Program-made: the position numbers and the translations under genes
Shown here: positions 12,053 to 22,531 of the stretch, piece by piece
Layout: every line of letters begins with the position of its first letter
How positions within the stretch are numbered: position 1 is the first letter of the stretch
Notes under the pieces: model-generated
What the model was told of the DNA's origin: nothing
The model's input: only the letters and a program-made list of their open reading frames with translations
Database searches by the model: none
Assembly: GCA_027382625.1 (NCBI GenBank)
Contig: JAJKFJ010020682.1
Coordinates: forward strand, 26,061 to 90,060
Origin: Tetmemena sp. SeJ-2015
Taxonomy: Eukaryota; Ciliophora; Spirotrichea; Sporadotrichida; Oxytrichidae
Length of the DNA: 64,000 bases
Direction: 5' to 3'

Positions 12053-12708
12053 ATGAGCTTGGGCCTAGTTGGTCGCAAGGTTGGTATGATGCGTATCTTT
12101 ACTGAAGACGGTGATTCAATTCCAGTCACAGTATTAGATGTGTCAAACAATCGCGTGACACAAATCAAAACTCCTGAAACAGGGGTTTACCCCGCTTTTC
12201 GGGGTGACTTTCGGTCAGCGCCGTGCATCCCGTTGTAATAAACGGCTGCAGGTCCCTCGCAAAAGCGGGCGTGGAAGCTGGTACTGTCTTAAAAGAATTC
12301 CGTGTTGACGCTGCTAAAGCTGCTGAACTCAAAGCAGGCGATGTTGTGCCTGTTGGCTTGTTCGAAGCTGGTCAAAAAGTCGACGTGCAAGGTGTGACAA
12401 TTGGTAAAGGCTATGCCGGTACAATTAAACGTCACCACTTCGCATCCGGTCGTCAAACGCACGGTAACTCACGTTCACATAACGTACCTGGTTCTATCGG
12501 TATGGCGCAAGATCCTGGTCGCGTTTTCCCAGGTAAGCGCATGACTGGTCACTTGGGTGATGTTACGCGTACTGTGCAAAATCTTGTTATCGCCCGTGTA
12601 GATGCTGACCGCCAATTGTTATTGGTGAAAGGCGCTATTCCAGGCGCGAAAAACGGTCAGGTGATTGTATCGCCAGCTGTTAAAGTTAAAGCAAAGAAGG
12701 GGGCTTAA
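12053..12708 (+). CDS. rplC: 50S ribosomal protein L3 (local sequence errors)
   Basis: L3 (about 217 aa) binds 23S rRNA early and reaches towards the peptidyl transferase centre. [16 protein letters not shown] begins at the ATG at 12053, preceded by GAATGGAGAA. The frame is lost in a G/C-run burst at about 12180-12270 and resumes as [13 protein letters not shown]. The conserved loop [13 protein letters not shown] and the [18 protein letters not shown] signature are intact, and the gene ends KVKAKKGA. The rplD start follows 3 bp after the stop. Confidence 0.94.
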
Positions 12709-12711
12709 TCT

Positions 12712-13336
12712 ATGGAACTGAAGCTCCTAAATGCAGAAGGTCAAGCTGCTTCTAATGTTGCTGCGCCAGATACTATTTTTGGTCGTGACTACAATGAAGC
12801 TTTGATTCATCAAGTAGTTGTTGCTTACCAAGCGAATGCTCGTAGTGGTAATCGCAAACAATTGGGTCGTGATGAAGTTCATCACACAACTAAGAAGCCA
12901 TGGCGTCAAAAAGGTACGGGTCGTGCTCGTGCTGGTATGTCATCTTCCCCATTGTGGCGCGGAGGCGGTCGCGCTTTCCCTAACTCTCCTGATGAGAATT
13001 TCTCTCACAAAGTTAACAAGAAGATGTATCGCGCAGGTATCTGCTCGATCTTGTCTCAGTTGGCGCGTGAAGATCGTTTGAATGTTGTTGACAGTTTGAC
13101 TGTTGAATGCACCAAAAACTAAGTTGTTGTCTGAAAAATTGAAGGGCAATGGTTGTTTGGATTCAGTGTTGATTATTACTGAAGACTTCAATGAAAACTT
13201 GATGTTGGCTGCTCGCAATCTGGTTAACGTATTGGTTGTTGAGCCTCGTTATGCTGATCCAGTTTCTTTAGTGTTCTACAAGAAAGTGTTGATCACTAAA
13301 GCGGCCTTGGCAAAGATTGAGGAGATGCTGGCATGA
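12712..13336 (+). CDS. rplD: 50S ribosomal protein L4 (one-base insertion)
   Basis: L4 (about 207 aa) lines the peptide exit tunnel and in many gammaproteobacteria autoregulates its operon. The family core [15 protein letters not shown] and [13 protein letters not shown] is clear. At about 13109 an extra T turns the expected [14 protein letters not shown] into a premature stop at 13122, and the remainder continues in the next frame to 13336. The end overlaps the rplW start as ATGA, as expected for tight coupling. Confidence 0.94.
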
Positions 13337-13644
13337 GCGTAATCAAGCATAGTGAAGAACGCCTGATGAAGGTGTTGCTGGCTCCGGTGATCTCTGAAAA
13401 AGCAACTATGGTTGCAGAGAAAAACGAGCAAGTTGTGTTTCTGGTAATGCCAGATGCAACTAAGCCAGAAATCAAGGCTGCTGTTGAGTTGCTGTTTAAG
13501 GTTCAGGTTGAATCTGTGCAAGTAGCTAACCGCTTGGGCAAACAAAAACGTACTGGTAAATTTAATGGCCGTCGCAATCATACAAAACGCGCTTTTGTAT
13601 GCTTGAAGCCAGGTCAAGAAATTAACTTTACCGAGGGGGCATAA
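13333..13644 (+). CDS. rplW: 50S ribosomal protein L23
   Basis: L23 (103 aa) sits at the exit of the peptide tunnel and is the docking site for trigger factor and SRP. Typical features are [16 protein letters not shown] and the C-terminal block [20 protein letters not shown]. The start overlaps the rplD stop by 4 bp. The frame is intact, and rplB begins 3 bp after the stop. Confidence 0.96.
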   Translation: MSVIKHSEERLMKVLLAPVISEKATMVAEKNEQVVFLVMPDATKPEIKAAVELLFKVQVESVQVANRLGKQKRTGKFNGRRNHTKRAFVCLKPGQEINFTEGA

Positions 13645-13646
13645 GC

Positions 13647-14456
13647 ATGGCACTCGTTAAGATGAAGCCAACCTCACCAGGTCGTCGTGGCATGGTTAAA
13701 GTGGTAACAGAAGGCTTGCATAAAGGCCGTCCGTTTGCTGCTCTGTTGGAAAAGAAAAATAAAACTGCTGGCCGTAACAATAACGGTCATATCACTACAC
13801 GTCATATCGGCGGTGGTCATAAGCAGCACTATCGCGTAGTTGATTTCAAACGTTCTAAAGATGGTATTCCTGCGAAAGTTGAACGCATTGAATACGATCC
13901 TAATCGTACAGCGCACATCGCTTTGTTGTGCTACGCGGACGGCGAACGTGCATACATCATTGCATCCAAAGGTATGGCTGCTGGTGATCAGGTTATGAAT
14001 GGCTCTCAAGCGCCAATCAAATCTGGTAACTGCTTGCCAATCCGCAATATCCCAGTTGGTACAACTATGCACTGCGTAGAAATGTTGCCAGGCAAGGGTG
14101 CGCAGATTGCGCGTTCCGCCGGTGCTTGGGCTTGTGGCCCGGAAGGACTACCCCCAAAGGTGCGTTGCGTTCGGGGAAGTCGTGGGATCCAATCAAATCC
14201 CGGGCCCCACCATCGGTGAAGTGGAAGGGAAAAACAAACCTCGCCGAAAAGGAAGGCTGGTGCGAGCTTCGGGTTTCGCCCACCGTTCCCCGGGTGTTGT
14301 ATGAATCCTATCGATCACCCACACGGTGGTGGTGAAGGTAAGACAGCAGCAGGACGTCATCCAGTTTCTCCATGGGGTCAGCAAACTAAGGGTAAGAAGA
14401 CACGTCGCAACAAGCGTACGACTTCCATGATCGTCTCACGCCGTGGCAAGAAATAA
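13647..14456 (+). CDS. rplB: 50S ribosomal protein L2 (corrupted in the C-terminal third)
   Basis: L2 (normally about 275 aa) supports subunit association and peptidyl transfer. The first 150 residues are normal, including [20 protein letters not shown]. From about 14120 to 14315 the DNA is full of extra G and C runs and the frame is lost. The correct frame returns at [14 protein letters not shown], which holds the conserved histidine region near the active centre, and ends at TAA 14454-14456 after SRRGKK. The whole stretch is one damaged gene. Confidence 0.93.
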
Positions 14457-14466
14457 GGGGTAACAC

Positions 14467-14741
14467 ATGACACGTTCAGCTAAAAAAGGGCCGTTTTGTG
14501 ACGCCCATTTGGTAAAGAAAGTCGAAGCTGCGCAAGCAACTAAAGACAAAAAGCCAATCAAAACTTGGTCACGTCGTTCGACAATCATGCCTGATTTCAT
14601 CGGTTTGACTATCGCTGTGCACAATGGTAAGCAACACGTACCAGTGTACGTTTCTGAAAACATGGTAGGTCACAAATTGGGTGAGTTTGCATTGACTCGC
14701 ACATTTAAAGGCCATTTTCGCGATAAGAAGCGAAGAGATAA
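14467..14741 (+). CDS. rpsS: 30S ribosomal protein S19 (stop masked by a one-base deletion)
   Basis: S19 (about 91 aa) forms a complex with S13 in the 30S head. The sequence starts [15 protein letters not shown] and contains KTWSRRSTI and [11 protein letters not shown], all typical. Near 14730 one G is missing, so the natural end (Ala-Lys-Arg then TAA at 14739-14741) is out of frame and the open frame runs on into rplV. The apparent 201-residue S19-L22 protein is therefore an artefact. rplV starts 1 bp after the restored stop. Confidence 0.94.
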
Positions 14742-14742
14742 T

Positions 14743-15072
14743 ATGGAAACCAAAGCAATATTGAAGGGTGTACGTCTGTCCGAGCAAAAAGGTCGCTTGG
14801 TTGCAGACTTGATCCGTGGTAAGAAAGTCGATCAAGCATTAAACATCTTAGCTTTCAGCCCGAAAAAAGGCGCAACAATCATCAAGAAAGTGTTGGAATC
14901 CGCAATTGCGAATGCTGAGCACAATGATGGCGCTGACATCGATGAATTGAAAGTGACGACGATTTATGTCGAAAAAGGACCAATTTTGAAGCGCTTCACA
15001 GCGCGCGCAAAAGGTCGCGGTGATCGTATCTCTAAACAATCCTGTCACATTTATGTGACTGTTGGTAACTAA
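14743..15072 (+). CDS. rplV: 50S ribosomal protein L22
   Basis: L22 (109 aa) extends a beta hairpin into the peptide exit tunnel, where macrolide-resistance changes occur. It reads [18 protein letters not shown] at the start and [20 protein letters not shown] in the hairpin and C-terminal part. The start is set at the ATG at 14743, not at the in-frame upstream rpsS start, because the length and N-terminus then match the family. It is followed after 9 bp by rpsC. Confidence 0.95.
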   Translation: METKAILKGVRLSEQKGRLVADLIRGKKVDQALNILAFSPKKGATIIKKVLESAIANAEHNDGADIDELKVTTIYVEKGPILKRFTARAKGRGDRISKQSCHIYVTVGN

Positions 15073-15081
15073 GGAGTCACG

Positions 15082-15912
15082 ATGGGACAGAAGATACATC
15101 CAACCGGTTTCCGTTTAGCGGTAACACGTAATTGGTCTTCTCGCTGGTATGCAGGCAATGGAAACTTTGCCTCTATGTTGAGCGAAGATATCAAAGTACG
15201 TGACTACTTGAAAAAGAAACTAAAAAATGCATCAGTAGGTCGTATCACTATTGAGCGTCCAGCTAAAAACGCACGTATTACTATTTACAGCTCCCGTCCA
15301 GGCGTTGTGATTGGTAAAAAAGGCGAAGATATCGAATCCTTGAAAGCGGATTTGGGCAAGATTATGGGCGTGCCTGTGCACGTAAATATCGAAGAAATTC
15401 GTAAACCAGAAATCGATGCACAATTGATCGCTGATTCTATCTCTCAGCAACTTGAAAAACGTATTATGTTCCGTCGCGCGATGAAGCGCGCGATGCAAAA
15501 TGCAATGCGTCTCGGTGCTAAGGGTATCAAGATCATGTCTAGTGGTCGTTTGAACGGTATCGAAATCGCACGTAAAGAATGGTATCGTGAAGGCCGCGTG
15601 CCTCTGCATACATTGCGCGCTGATATCGACTACGGTACAAGTGAAGCGTCTACGACATACGGTATTATTGGCGTTAAGGTATGGGTTTACAAAGGTGATC
15701 GCTTAGCAAATGGCGATGCTCCAGTAATCGAATCCGCACCAGAAGACGACAAAAAACGTCGTGGCCCACGTCGTGAAGATGGCAAGCCAAACAGCCGTCC
15801 ACGTGCGAAGCGCCCTGAAGGTCAAACTCCAACTGGTGCAGCACCAGCAGCTAAACGTGTTCGCACAAAAGCAGCTGACGGCGCAGTATCAGCTGAGAAA
15901 GCAGGAGAATAA
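15082..15912 (+). CDS. rpsC: 30S ribosomal protein S3
   Basis: S3 (276 aa) lies at the mRNA entry channel. The KH domain is marked by [14 protein letters not shown], and the C-terminal domain by [13 protein letters not shown] and [16 protein letters not shown]. It is longer than the 233-aa E. coli protein because of a basic, Pro/Ala-rich tail after about residue 215, a feature I associate with Burkholderiales. The frame is intact, and an AAGGAG site precedes the ATG. Confidence 0.96.
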   Translation: MGQKIHPTGFRLAVTRNWSSRWYAGNGNFASMLSEDIKVRDYLKKKLKNASVGRITIERPAKNARITIYSSRPGVVIGKKGEDIESLKADLGKIMGVPVHVNIEEIRKPEIDAQLIADSISQQLEKRIMFRRAMKRAMQNAMRLGAKGIKIMSSGRLNGIEIARKEWYREGRVPLHTLRADIDYGTSEASTTYGIIGVKVWVYKGDRLANGDAPVIESAPEDDKKRRGPRREDGKPNSRPRAKRPEGQTPTGAAPAAKRVRTKAADGAVSAEKAGE

Positions 15913-15914
15913 TC

Positions 15915-16334
15915 ATGCTGCAACCAGCACGCAGAAAATATCGTAAGGAACAAAAAGGCCGCAACAAGGGTATTTCCCATGATCGTGGTACAGCAGTTTC
16001 CTTCGGTGAATTTGGTTTGAAATCAATTGCACGTGGTCGCATTACTGCGCGTCAAATTGAAGCTGCACGTCGTGCTATGACTCGTCATATCAAACGTGGA
16101 GGCCGTATCTGGATTCGTATTTTCCCAGATAAGCCAATTTCTCAGAAGCCAGCTGAAGTTCGTATGGGTAATGGTAAAGGTAATCCAGAGTACTATGTCG
16201 CCGAGATTCAACCAGGCAAGATGTTGTACGAAATGGATGGCGTTGATGAAGCGCTGGCACGCGAAGCTTTCCGCTTAGCAGCTGCTAAATTACCATTGTT
16301 GACAACGTTTGTCGTACGTCAAGTCGGCACTTAA
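15915..16334 (+). CDS. rplP: 50S ribosomal protein L16
   Basis: L16 (139 aa) contacts A-site tRNA and the 5S rRNA region. It begins [17 protein letters not shown] and carries the conserved [15 protein letters not shown] block (here [17 protein letters not shown]) and [15 protein letters not shown]. Length and frame are normal. The start lies 2 bp after the rpsC stop with GGAG upstream inside rpsC. Confidence 0.96.
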   Translation: MLQPARRKYRKEQKGRNKGISHDRGTAVSFGEFGLKSIARGRITARQIEAARRAMTRHIKRGGRIWIRIFPDKPISQKPAEVRMGNGKGNPEYYVAEIQPGKMLYEMDGVDEALAREAFRLAAAKLPLLTTFVVRQVGT

Positions 16335-16347
16335 TAGGGAGTTGTAA

Positions 16348-16539
16348 ATGAAAGTATCTGAACTCCAAGGCAAAGACTCCGCAGCTTTGACGAAAGAATT
16401 GAATGATTTGTTGAAGGCACAATTCAGCCTGCGTATGCAAATCGCTACGCAACAGTTGAATAACACTTCGCAACTCAAAAAAGTTCGTCGTGACATCGCC
16501 AGAGTTAAAACAGTCATGAATCAGAAGGATGCCAAATAA
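16348..16539 (+). CDS. rpmC: 50S ribosomal protein L29
   Basis: L29 (63 aa) is a two-helix protein beside L23 at the tunnel exit. The pattern [18 protein letters not shown] and the C-terminal [15 protein letters not shown] is characteristic. The stop overlaps the rpsQ start codon by one base (TAATG), indicating translational coupling. Confidence 0.95.
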   Translation: MKVSELQGKDSAALTKELNDLLKAQFSLRMQIATQQLNNTSQLKKVRRDIARVKTVMNQKDAK

Positions 16540-16811
16540 TGAACGATCAAGTTAAAGTTGCACTGAAGCGCACATTGATTGGCAAAGTTGTCTCCGACAA
16601 GATGGACAAGACAGTGACAGTATTAGTTGAACGTCACGTTAAACATCCTTTGTACGGTAAGATCATTGTGCGTACTGCGAAATATCATGCACACGATGAA
16701 GCAAACCAAGCAAAAGCCGGTGACACAGTCGAGATTCAAGAAGGTCGTCCAATCTCCAAAACAAAGGCTTGGACATTGACTCGCGTTGTACAAGTTGCGC
16801 CAGTTTTATAA
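16539..16811 (+). CDS. rpsQ: 30S ribosomal protein S17
   Basis: S17 (90 aa) is a primary 16S rRNA binder with an OB fold. The motif [20 protein letters not shown] and the following [20 protein letters not shown] are typical. It is the last gene of the S10 group here; a 257-bp gap with a long hairpin separates it from rplN. Confidence 0.96.
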   Translation: MNDQVKVALKRTLIGKVVSDKMDKTVTVLVERHVKHPLYGKIIVRTAKYHAHDEANQAKAGDTVEIQEGRPISKTKAWTLTRVVQVAPVL

Positions 16812-16850
16812 AAGTTGTTGCAGTAATCGTTTTTTGATGTAATAATGATG

Positions 16851-16883
16851 GGCTGTCATTTGCAATGTATGCAAATGACAGCC
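16851..16883. other. 14-bp perfect hairpin between rpsQ and rplN
   Basis: Positions 16851-16864 pair perfectly with 16870-16883 around a 5-nt loop. No T-run follows on either strand, so it is not a standard intrinsic terminator. In the same gap TTGACT at 16941-16946 is a good -35 element but lacks a convincing -10. The gap probably separates the S10 and spc transcription units. Confidence 0.55.
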
Positions 16884-17068
16884 TAAATGTCTCTCAGGTC
16901 AGCATTTTGAGAGTGGTTAAAAAATCGTCCACCTAATCGGTTGACTCGTATGTTGTTATTTGTGCTTCTAAGGGCGTCTGACAATAAATGGGTTGGCTGG
17001 CGGGACCAAGACTGACTACAGATTTGCAATGTGCGGATTGTGTGGATTAAGTTGGGAAAGAGAACAAT

Positions 17069-17437
17069 ATGATTCAAACAGAAAGCCGGCTAGAAGTGGC
17101 TGACAATACTGGTGCGCGCGAAGTTTTGTGCATTAAAGTGTTGGCGCGTTCTAAGCGTCGTTATGCAGGGATCGGTGACGTTATTAAAGTCACGGTGAAA
17201 TCCGCTGCTCCACGCGGTCGCGTGAAAAAAGGTGAAATTTACAATGCAGTTGTAGTTCGTACTGCTAAAGGTGTTCGTCGTCAAGATGGCTCTTTGGTTA
17301 AGTTCGACGGTAATGCTGCAGTGTTGTTAAATGCAAAGCTCGAGCCAATCGGAACACGTATTTTCGGCCCAGTAACACGCGAACTGCGTACTGAGCGCTT
17401 CATGAAGATCGTTTCGCTTGCTCCTGAAGTGCTGTAA
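17069..17437 (+). CDS. rplN: 50S ribosomal protein L14
   Basis: L14 (122 aa) forms part of the subunit interface (bridge B8) and binds the RsfS silencing factor. It starts [19 protein letters not shown] and includes the signature-type stretch [20 protein letters not shown]. Intact. It heads the spc group and follows the 257-bp gap; rplX begins 9 bp downstream. Confidence 0.96.
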   Translation: MIQTESRLEVADNTGAREVLCIKVLARSKRRYAGIGDVIKVTVKSAAPRGRVKKGEIYNAVVVRTAKGVRRQDGSLVKFDGNAAVLLNAKLEPIGTRIFGPVTRELRTERFMKIVSLAPEVL

Positions 17438-17446
17438 GGAGTCGTG

Positions 17447-17759
17447 ATGAATAAGATTCGTAAAAACGACGAAGTCATCGTCTTGACGGGTAAAGACAAA
17501 GGTAAGCGCGGTCAAGTGCAGCAATGCGTTGATGCAAATTACGTTGTTGTTGCAGGTGTTAATGTTGCTAAAAAAGCGACTAAGCCTAACCCAATGACTG
17601 GAGCAGTTGGTGGCATCGTTGATAAATTGATGCCGATTCATGTTTCCAATGTTGCGTTATTTAACGCTGCATCTGTAAAGCAGACCGGTAGGCTTTAAGG
17701 TTGTGGATGGTAAAGAAAGTCCGCGTCTATAAGTCCACGGCGAAGTTGTGAAGGCATAA
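17447..17759 (+). CDS. rplX: 50S ribosomal protein L24 (frameshift near the C-terminus)
   Basis: L24 (about 104 aa) initiates 50S assembly. The KOW-type motif is in [22 protein letters not shown]. The frame breaks near 17685, giving a false stop at 17698; the adjacent frame encodes the expected GFKVVDGK and the remaining tail to TAA 17757-17759, with a second indel near 17740. The ATG at 17447 is preferred to a GTG three bases earlier because GGAG is then spaced correctly. Confidence 0.92.
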
Positions 17760-17765
17760 AGGGCA

Positions 17766-18306
17766 ATGGCCCGTCTACAAGCATTATATAAAGATAAAAT
17801 CGTTGCAGATTTGACTGAGAAGTTCTCTTACAAGTCTCCAATGGAAGTTCCTCGCATCTTGAAGATCACCCTAAACATGGGTTTGTCCGAAGCGATTGCT
17901 GATAAGAAAGTTATTGAGCATGCTGTTGGTGATCTGACGAAGATTGCAGGTCAAAAACCTGTCGTAACTAAAGCACGTAAAGCGATCGCTGGTTTCAAAA
18001 TCCGCGAAGGCTATCCAATCGGTTGTATGGTCACACTGCGTGGCGCACACATGTACGAATTTTTGGATCGTTTCGTGACTGTAGCTTTGCCACGCGTTCG
18101 TGACTTTCGCGGCGTTTCTGGTCGCGCATTTGATGGCCGTGGTAACTACAACATCGGCGTTTAAGGAACAGATCATTTTCCCTGAGATCGAGTACGACAA
18201 GATTGACGCGTTGCGTGGTATGAATATTAGTATTACTACGACAGCTAAGACCGACGAAGAAGCAAAAGCGCTTCTCGCCGCATTTAAATTTCCGTTCAGA
18301 AACTGA
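17766..18306 (+). CDS. rplE: 50S ribosomal protein L5 (one-base insertion)
   Basis: L5 (about 179 aa) holds 5S rRNA and touches P-site tRNA. The signature region [13 protein letters not shown] and [22 protein letters not shown] is intact. At about 18163 an extra T creates a stop after GNYNIGV; the next frame carries [15 protein letters not shown] through to FPFRN at 18306, exactly the rest of L5. rpsN follows 7 bp later. Confidence 0.94.
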
Positions 18307-18313
18307 GGTCGCC

Positions 18314-18619
18314 ATGGCAAAATTGGCACTGATTAATCGTGAGCAAAAGCGTGCAGATTTGGTGAAGAAATTCGCCGGCAAACGCGCCGAATTGAAGGCC
18401 ATCATTGATGACCAATCAAAAACTGAAGAAGAGCGTTATTTAGCTCGTTTGAAGTTGCAGGCATTGCCGCGTAATTCTAATCCGACTCGTCAGCGCAATC
18501 GCTGCACTTTGACAGGTCGTCCACGTGGCACATTCCGTAAGTTTGGTTTGGGCCGTATTAAAGTCCGTGAATTCGCCATGCGTGGTGAAATCCCGGGTAT
18601 GACTAAAGCTAGCTGGTAA
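18314..18619 (+). CDS. rpsN: 30S ribosomal protein S14, long zinc-free form
   Basis: S14 (101 aa) is a late-assembling 30S head protein. The length and the single cysteine in [11 protein letters not shown] show the long C-minus form, which does not bind zinc, rather than the roughly 61-aa four-cysteine form. The C-terminal [20 protein letters not shown] is typical. Intact. Confidence 0.95.
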   Translation: MAKLALINREQKRADLVKKFAGKRAELKAIIDDQSKTEEERYLARLKLQALPRNSNPTRQRNRCTLTGRPRGTFRKFGLGRIKVREFAMRGEIPGMTKASW

Positions 18620-18633
18620 TAGGAGAATAAGCA

Positions 18634-19029
18634 ATGAGTATGAGCGATCCTATCGCCGATATGCTGACCCGCATCCGTAACGCGCAAGTTGTTCAAAAGA
18701 CTGCCGTCGCGATGCCGTCCTCTAAGGTAAAAGTTGCAATTGCAAACGTACTGAAGGACGAAGGCTACATTGAGGATTTCGCAGTAGTAGAAGCTGCTGG
18801 TAAATCTGAATTGAAAATCGGTTTGAAATATTATGCAGGACGTCCTGTTATCGAACGCTTGGAACGTGTTTCACGTCCAGGTCTGCGTATTTACAAAGGT
18901 AAAGACGAGATTCCAAGTGTAATGAACGGTTTGGGCGTGGCCATCGTGTCCACACCTAAGGGCGTTATGACTGACCGCAAAGCGCGCGCAACCGGTGTCG
19001 GTGGCGAAGTTATTTGCTACGTCGCCTAA
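18634..19029 (+). CDS. rpsH: 30S ribosomal protein S8
   Basis: S8 (131 aa) binds the central domain of 16S rRNA and in E. coli represses its own operon. It reads [18 protein letters not shown] at the start and ends [11 protein letters not shown]. The ATG at 18634 has AGGAGAATAAGC upstream; an internal ATG two codons later is also possible. Intact. Confidence 0.95.
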   Translation: MSMSDPIADMLTRIRNAQVVQKTAVAMPSSKVKVAIANVLKDEGYIEDFAVVEAAGKSELKIGLKYYAGRPVIERLERVSRPGLRIYKGKDEIPSVMNGLGVAIVSTPKGVMTDRKARATGVGGEVICYVA

Positions 19030-19039
19030 GGAGTGCAAG

Positions 19040-19577
19040 ATGTCTCGAGTAGGTAAAATGCCAATCGCGTTGCCAGCAGGTGCAGAAGTTGCAATCTCAG
19101 CAGTAGCGATTACAGTAAAGGGTCCAATGGGCGTATTGACACAAAGCTTAAATGGCTTGGTGACAATCGCTAACGAAAGTGGTGTCCTGAATTTCAAACC
19201 GGCAAATGACAGCCGTGAAGCTAATGTAGGGACTGGTACGTTACGTGCCTAGTTAATAACATGGTTAACGGGTGTTACTAAAGTTTGAAGAAGGTTGAAA
19301 CCTCGTCGGTGTTGGTTATAAAGCGCAAGCGCAAGGCGACAAGTTGAATCTCCCCTTTGGGGTTTTTCTATCCTGTAGTACACGACTTTCCCCAGCTGGC
19401 GGGGACATGTGGCAACGCCAATCCAAACTGAAACCCTATTAAAGGTGTGGATAAGCAGAAGGTTGGTTCAGGTCGCAGCAGAAGTTCGTGCATCCCGGGC
19501 AGCCAGAGCCTTATAAAGGCAAGGGTGTCCGCTACGCGGATGAAGTGGTTGTGATTAAAGAAACCAAGAAGAAGTAA
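19040..19577 (+). CDS. rplF: 50S ribosomal protein L6 (heavily indel-damaged)
   Basis: L6 (about 177 aa) lies near the factor-binding site. The start [14 protein letters not shown] is preceded by AAGGAG. The frame fails near 19245; between 19240 and 19520 fragments in all three frames match L6 in order ([35 protein letters not shown]), mixed with G/C-run errors. It ends KETKKK at TAA 19575-19577. The overall extent of 538 bp is right for L6. Confidence 0.9.
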
Positions 19578-19590
19578 TAGGGGTTAGACG

Positions 19591-19955
19591 ATGGATAAGA
19601 AAAAAATCAGTCGGGCGCCGCGCGACTCAAACCCGTGCAAGATTCGCAGAGCTCAAGGTCACACGTTTATTCTGTGACCGTACGAACTCTCACATCTACG
19701 CTAGCATCATTGATGCGGTTTCCCAAAGTATTGGCATCTGCTTCTACAGTGGAAGCTGAAGTGCGTGCAGAATTGGCAGCGGCATCTAAGCACGGTGGTA
19801 ATGCTGCGGCAGCCACTTTGATTGGTAAGCGCGTTGCGGAAAAAGCATTGAAAGCAGGAGTTACCGAAGTTGCGTTTGATCGCTCCGGTTTTCGTTACCA
19901 CGGTCGTGTGAAGGCGTTGGCAGAAGCCGCGCGTGAAGCCGGCTTGAAGTTCTAA
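19591..19955 (+). CDS. rplR: 50S ribosomal protein L18 (two frame breaks)
   Basis: L18 (about 120 aa) binds 5S rRNA. From the ATG at 19591 the basic N-terminus and the [14 protein letters not shown] region appear in a frame different from the C-terminal part, which reads [16 protein letters not shown] and then [18 protein letters not shown] to AAREAGLKF. Breaks lie near 19604-19640 and 19727. rpsE starts 12 bp after the stop. Confidence 0.91.
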
Positions 19956-19967
19956 GGAATATTCGTC

Positions 19968-20486
19968 ATGGCAAAAATGCAAGCAAAAACAGCAGCCGAC
20001 AAGCCGGATGATGGCATGCGCGAAAAAATGATCGCGATCAACCGTGTAACCAAAGTGGTTAAGGGTGGTCGTATCATGGGCTTCGCAGCATTGACAGTTG
20101 TTGGTGATGGTGACGGTCGTATCGGTATGGGCAAAGGAAAATCGAAAGAGGTTCCAGTGGCCGTACAAAAAGCGATGGAAGAAGCGCGTCGCAAAATGAT
20201 CAAAGTTACATTGAAGAATGGCACATTGCAACATACCGTTATCGGTAAGCATGGTGCGTCTTCAGTAATGATCTCTCCAGCTAAAGAAGGTACTGGTGTG
20301 ATCGCTGGTGGTCCAATGCGCGCTATTTTCGAAGTTTTGGGTGTTACTAACGTTGTTGCAAAATCTAACGGTTCCACAAATCCATACAATATGGTTCGTG
20401 CAACTTTGAACGGTTTGGCAAAAATGAGTACTCCAGCTGAGATCGCAGCGAAACGCGGCAAGTCCGTTGAAGAAATTTTGGGCTAA
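19968..20486 (+). CDS. rpsE: 30S ribosomal protein S5
   Basis: S5 (172 aa) contributes to decoding fidelity and mRNA unwinding. The signature lies in [22 protein letters not shown], followed by [20 protein letters not shown]. The basic loop where spectinomycin-resistance changes occur is present and looks ordinary. Intact, with AAGGAA upstream. Confidence 0.96.
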   Translation: MAKMQAKTAADKPDDGMREKMIAINRVTKVVKGGRIMGFAALTVVGDGDGRIGMGKGKSKEVPVAVQKAMEEARRKMIKVTLKNGTLQHTVIGKHGASSVMISPAKEGTGVIAGGPMRAIFEVLGVTNVVAKSNGSTNPYNMVRATLNGLAKMSTPAEIAAKRGKSVEEILG

Positions 20487-20496
20487 GGTGATCGCA

Positions 20497-20676
20497 ATGA
20501 CTAAAACAGTAAAAGTACAATTGGTCAAGGGTTTGATCGGTACGCGCGAGTCACATCGTGCGACAGTGCGTGGCTTAGGTTTACGTCGTGTTAACTCAGT
20601 TTCTGAGTTAGAAGACACACCAGCAGTGCGCGGTATGATCAATAAAGTCTCGTATCTTGTGAAGGTTGTATCGTAA
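20497..20676 (+). CDS. rpmD: 50S ribosomal protein L30
   Basis: L30 (59 aa) is a small 50S protein. [20 protein letters not shown] and [19 protein letters not shown] are typical. The open frame extends ten codons upstream, but the internal ATG at 20497 gives the family N-terminus and is preceded by AAGGTGATC. Confidence 0.95.
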   Translation: MTKTVKVQLVKGLIGTRESHRATVRGLGLRRVNSVSELEDTPAVRGMINKVSYLVKVVS

Positions 20677-20704
20677 GCCTTAGGGTTCGCGATCGGAGCA
20701 AATT

Positions 20705-21136
20705 ATGGAATTAAATACAATCCAACCAGCTGATGGTGCAAAACACGCAAAACGTCGTGTTGGTCGCGGTATCGGTTCTGGTTTAGGTAAAACGTCTGGC
20801 CGTGGTCACAAAGGTCAGAAATCTCGTACTGGCGGCTTTCATAAAGTTGGTTTCGAAGGTGGTCAAATGCCTTTGCAACGCCGTTTGCCTAAGCGTGGTT
20901 TCAAATCTTTGGCAACACCATACAAAGCAGAGGTTCGTTTGTCTGACTTGGAAAGTTTACCAGTTACAGAAATCGACATCTTGGCTTTGAAGCAAGCTGG
21001 TGTAGTTTCTGAATTGGCACGTGTAGTTCGCGTGATTTTGTCAGGTGAGATCACAAAGAAAGTAACTTTGAATGGCTTAATTGCTACCAAAGGTGCGAAG
21101 GCTGCGATCGAAGCTGCTGGCGGCTCTGTCGCTTAA
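20705..21136 (+). CDS. rplO: 50S ribosomal protein L15
   Basis: L15 (143 aa) is a central 50S assembly protein. The glycine-rich N-terminal tail [21 protein letters not shown] and [18 protein letters not shown] are diagnostic. Intact. It precedes secY as in most bacteria. Confidence 0.96.
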   Translation: MELNTIQPADGAKHAKRRVGRGIGSGLGKTSGRGHKGQKSRTGGFHKVGFEGGQMPLQRRLPKRGFKSLATPYKAEVRLSDLESLPVTEIDILALKQAGVVSELARVVRVILSGEITKKVTLNGLIATKGAKAAIEAAGGSVA

Positions 21137-21169
21137 GTCAACGTTCATTGCGAACTTCTGGAGCAATAA

Positions 21170-22507
21170 TTGGCAACATCTCCTCAACAAACTAAAAGTG
21201 CTGCAAGTGGTTTTCCTTGGGGAAGACTGTGGTTTTTGCTAGCAGCGCTAGTTGTATATAGGATAGGCGCACATATACCTGTTCCTGGAATTGATCCGAA
21301 GGTATTGGAAGATTTATTTAAGCAAAACCAAAATGGTATTTTGGGGATGTTTAATATGTTTTCTGGTGGTGCTTTGTCTCGCTTCACAATTCTGGCGCTG
21401 GGAATTACGCCTTACATTTCTGCATCGATCATTATGCAGTTGATGTCAGTAGTTTCCCCGCAGCTCGAAGCTTTGAAGAAAGAGGGCGAGTCGGGTCGTC
21501 GTAAGATCACTCAGTACACGCGTTACGGCACTTTAGTATTAGGTATTGTGCAGGCTTTCTTTATTGCTTTTGGCTTAGAGACGCAAGCAGGCTTGGTGTT
21601 AGATCCTGGTGTAGCGTTTAGATTTACCACTGTCGTTACTTTGGTAACTGGCACAATGTTTTTGATGTGGTTGGGTGAACAAATCACCGAGCGAGGACTT
21701 GGAAACGGTATATCTATTATCATTTTCGCTGGTATCGTGGCAGGTTTGCCTGGAGCGTTAGCTGGTTTATTCGAGTTAGTACGCACTGGATCTATGCAAG
21801 CATTCTCTGCTCTGGTAATTTGCGTGATGGTTGCTGCAGTGACTTATTTGGTCGTGTTCGTAGAGCGCGGTCAACGTAAGATTCTGGTGAATTATGCAAA
21901 GCGTCAAGTTGGTAATAAAGTGTATGGTGGTCAAAGCAGTCATTTGCCACTCAAGTTAAACATGGCAGGTGTGATTCCTCCGATTTTTGCTTCCTCAATT
22001 ATTATGCTGCCTGCCACGATTACTGGCATGTTTGCAAAGGGAGCAGAAGATCAGAACTCTGGTTTTGTTCGGTTCTTGCAAGATTTAGCAAGTTCCTTGA
22101 CAACGGGGGAGCCAGTTCATGCATTGCTATACGCTGTAACGATTATCTTCTTCTGCTTCTTCTACACTGCGTTAGTATTTAACAGTAAAGAAACAGCGGA
22201 TAATTTGAAGAAGAGTGGTGCGTTTGTCCCTGGGATTCGTCCGGGTGATCAAACAGCGCGTTACATAGATAAGATCTTGATGCGTTTAACTTTGATTGGT
22301 GCGGTATATATTGCATTAGTTTGCCTGCTACCAGAATTGCTGATCGCTCATTGGAAAGTACCATTTTATTTTGGCGGCACTTCGCTGTTGATTATTGTGG
22401 TGGTTACGATGGACTTTATGGCTCAAGTGCAGAATTATGTAATGTCACAGCAATACGAATCGCTTCTTCGTAAAGCAAATTTCAAGGGCGGCATGCCTTC
22501 ACGGTAA
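21170..22507 (+). CDS. secY: Protein translocase subunit SecY, TTG start
   Basis: SecY (445 aa) is the channel of the SecYEG translocase in the inner membrane, with ten transmembrane segments. [14 protein letters not shown] marks the first segment and plug region, [27 protein letters not shown] the second, and [15 protein letters not shown] the cytosolic loop before segment 9. The only start that gives a normal N-terminus is TTG at 21170, spaced 7 nt after GGAG. The frame is intact. It is encoded at the end of the spc group, followed by infA. Confidence 0.96.
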   Translation: MATSPQQTKSAASGFPWGRLWFLLAALVVYRIGAHIPVPGIDPKVLEDLFKQNQNGILGMFNMFSGGALSRFTILALGITPYISASIIMQLMSVVSPQLEALKKEGESGRRKITQYTRYGTLVLGIVQAFFIAFGLETQAGLVLDPGVAFRFTTVVTLVTGTMFLMWLGEQITERGLGNGISIIIFAGIVAGLPGALAGLFELVRTGSMQAFSALVICVMVAAVTYLVVFVERGQRKILVNYAKRQVGNKVYGGQSSHLPLKLNMAGVIPPIFASSIIMLPATITGMFAKGAEDQNSGFVRFLQDLASSLTTGEPVHALLYAVTIIFFCFFYTALVFNSKETADNLKKSGAFVPGIRPGDQTARYIDKILMRLTLIGAVYIALVCLLPELLIAHWKVPFYFGGTSLLIIVVVTMDFMAQVQNYVMSQQYESLLRKANFKGGMPSR

Positions 22508-22531
22508 GCACCCAGAGGAACAGCAGATCGA

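Noticed and set aside
14098..14335. Short frames inside the damaged part of rplB
   Set aside because: They arise from scrambled sequence of L2; correct L2 residues lie on both sides.
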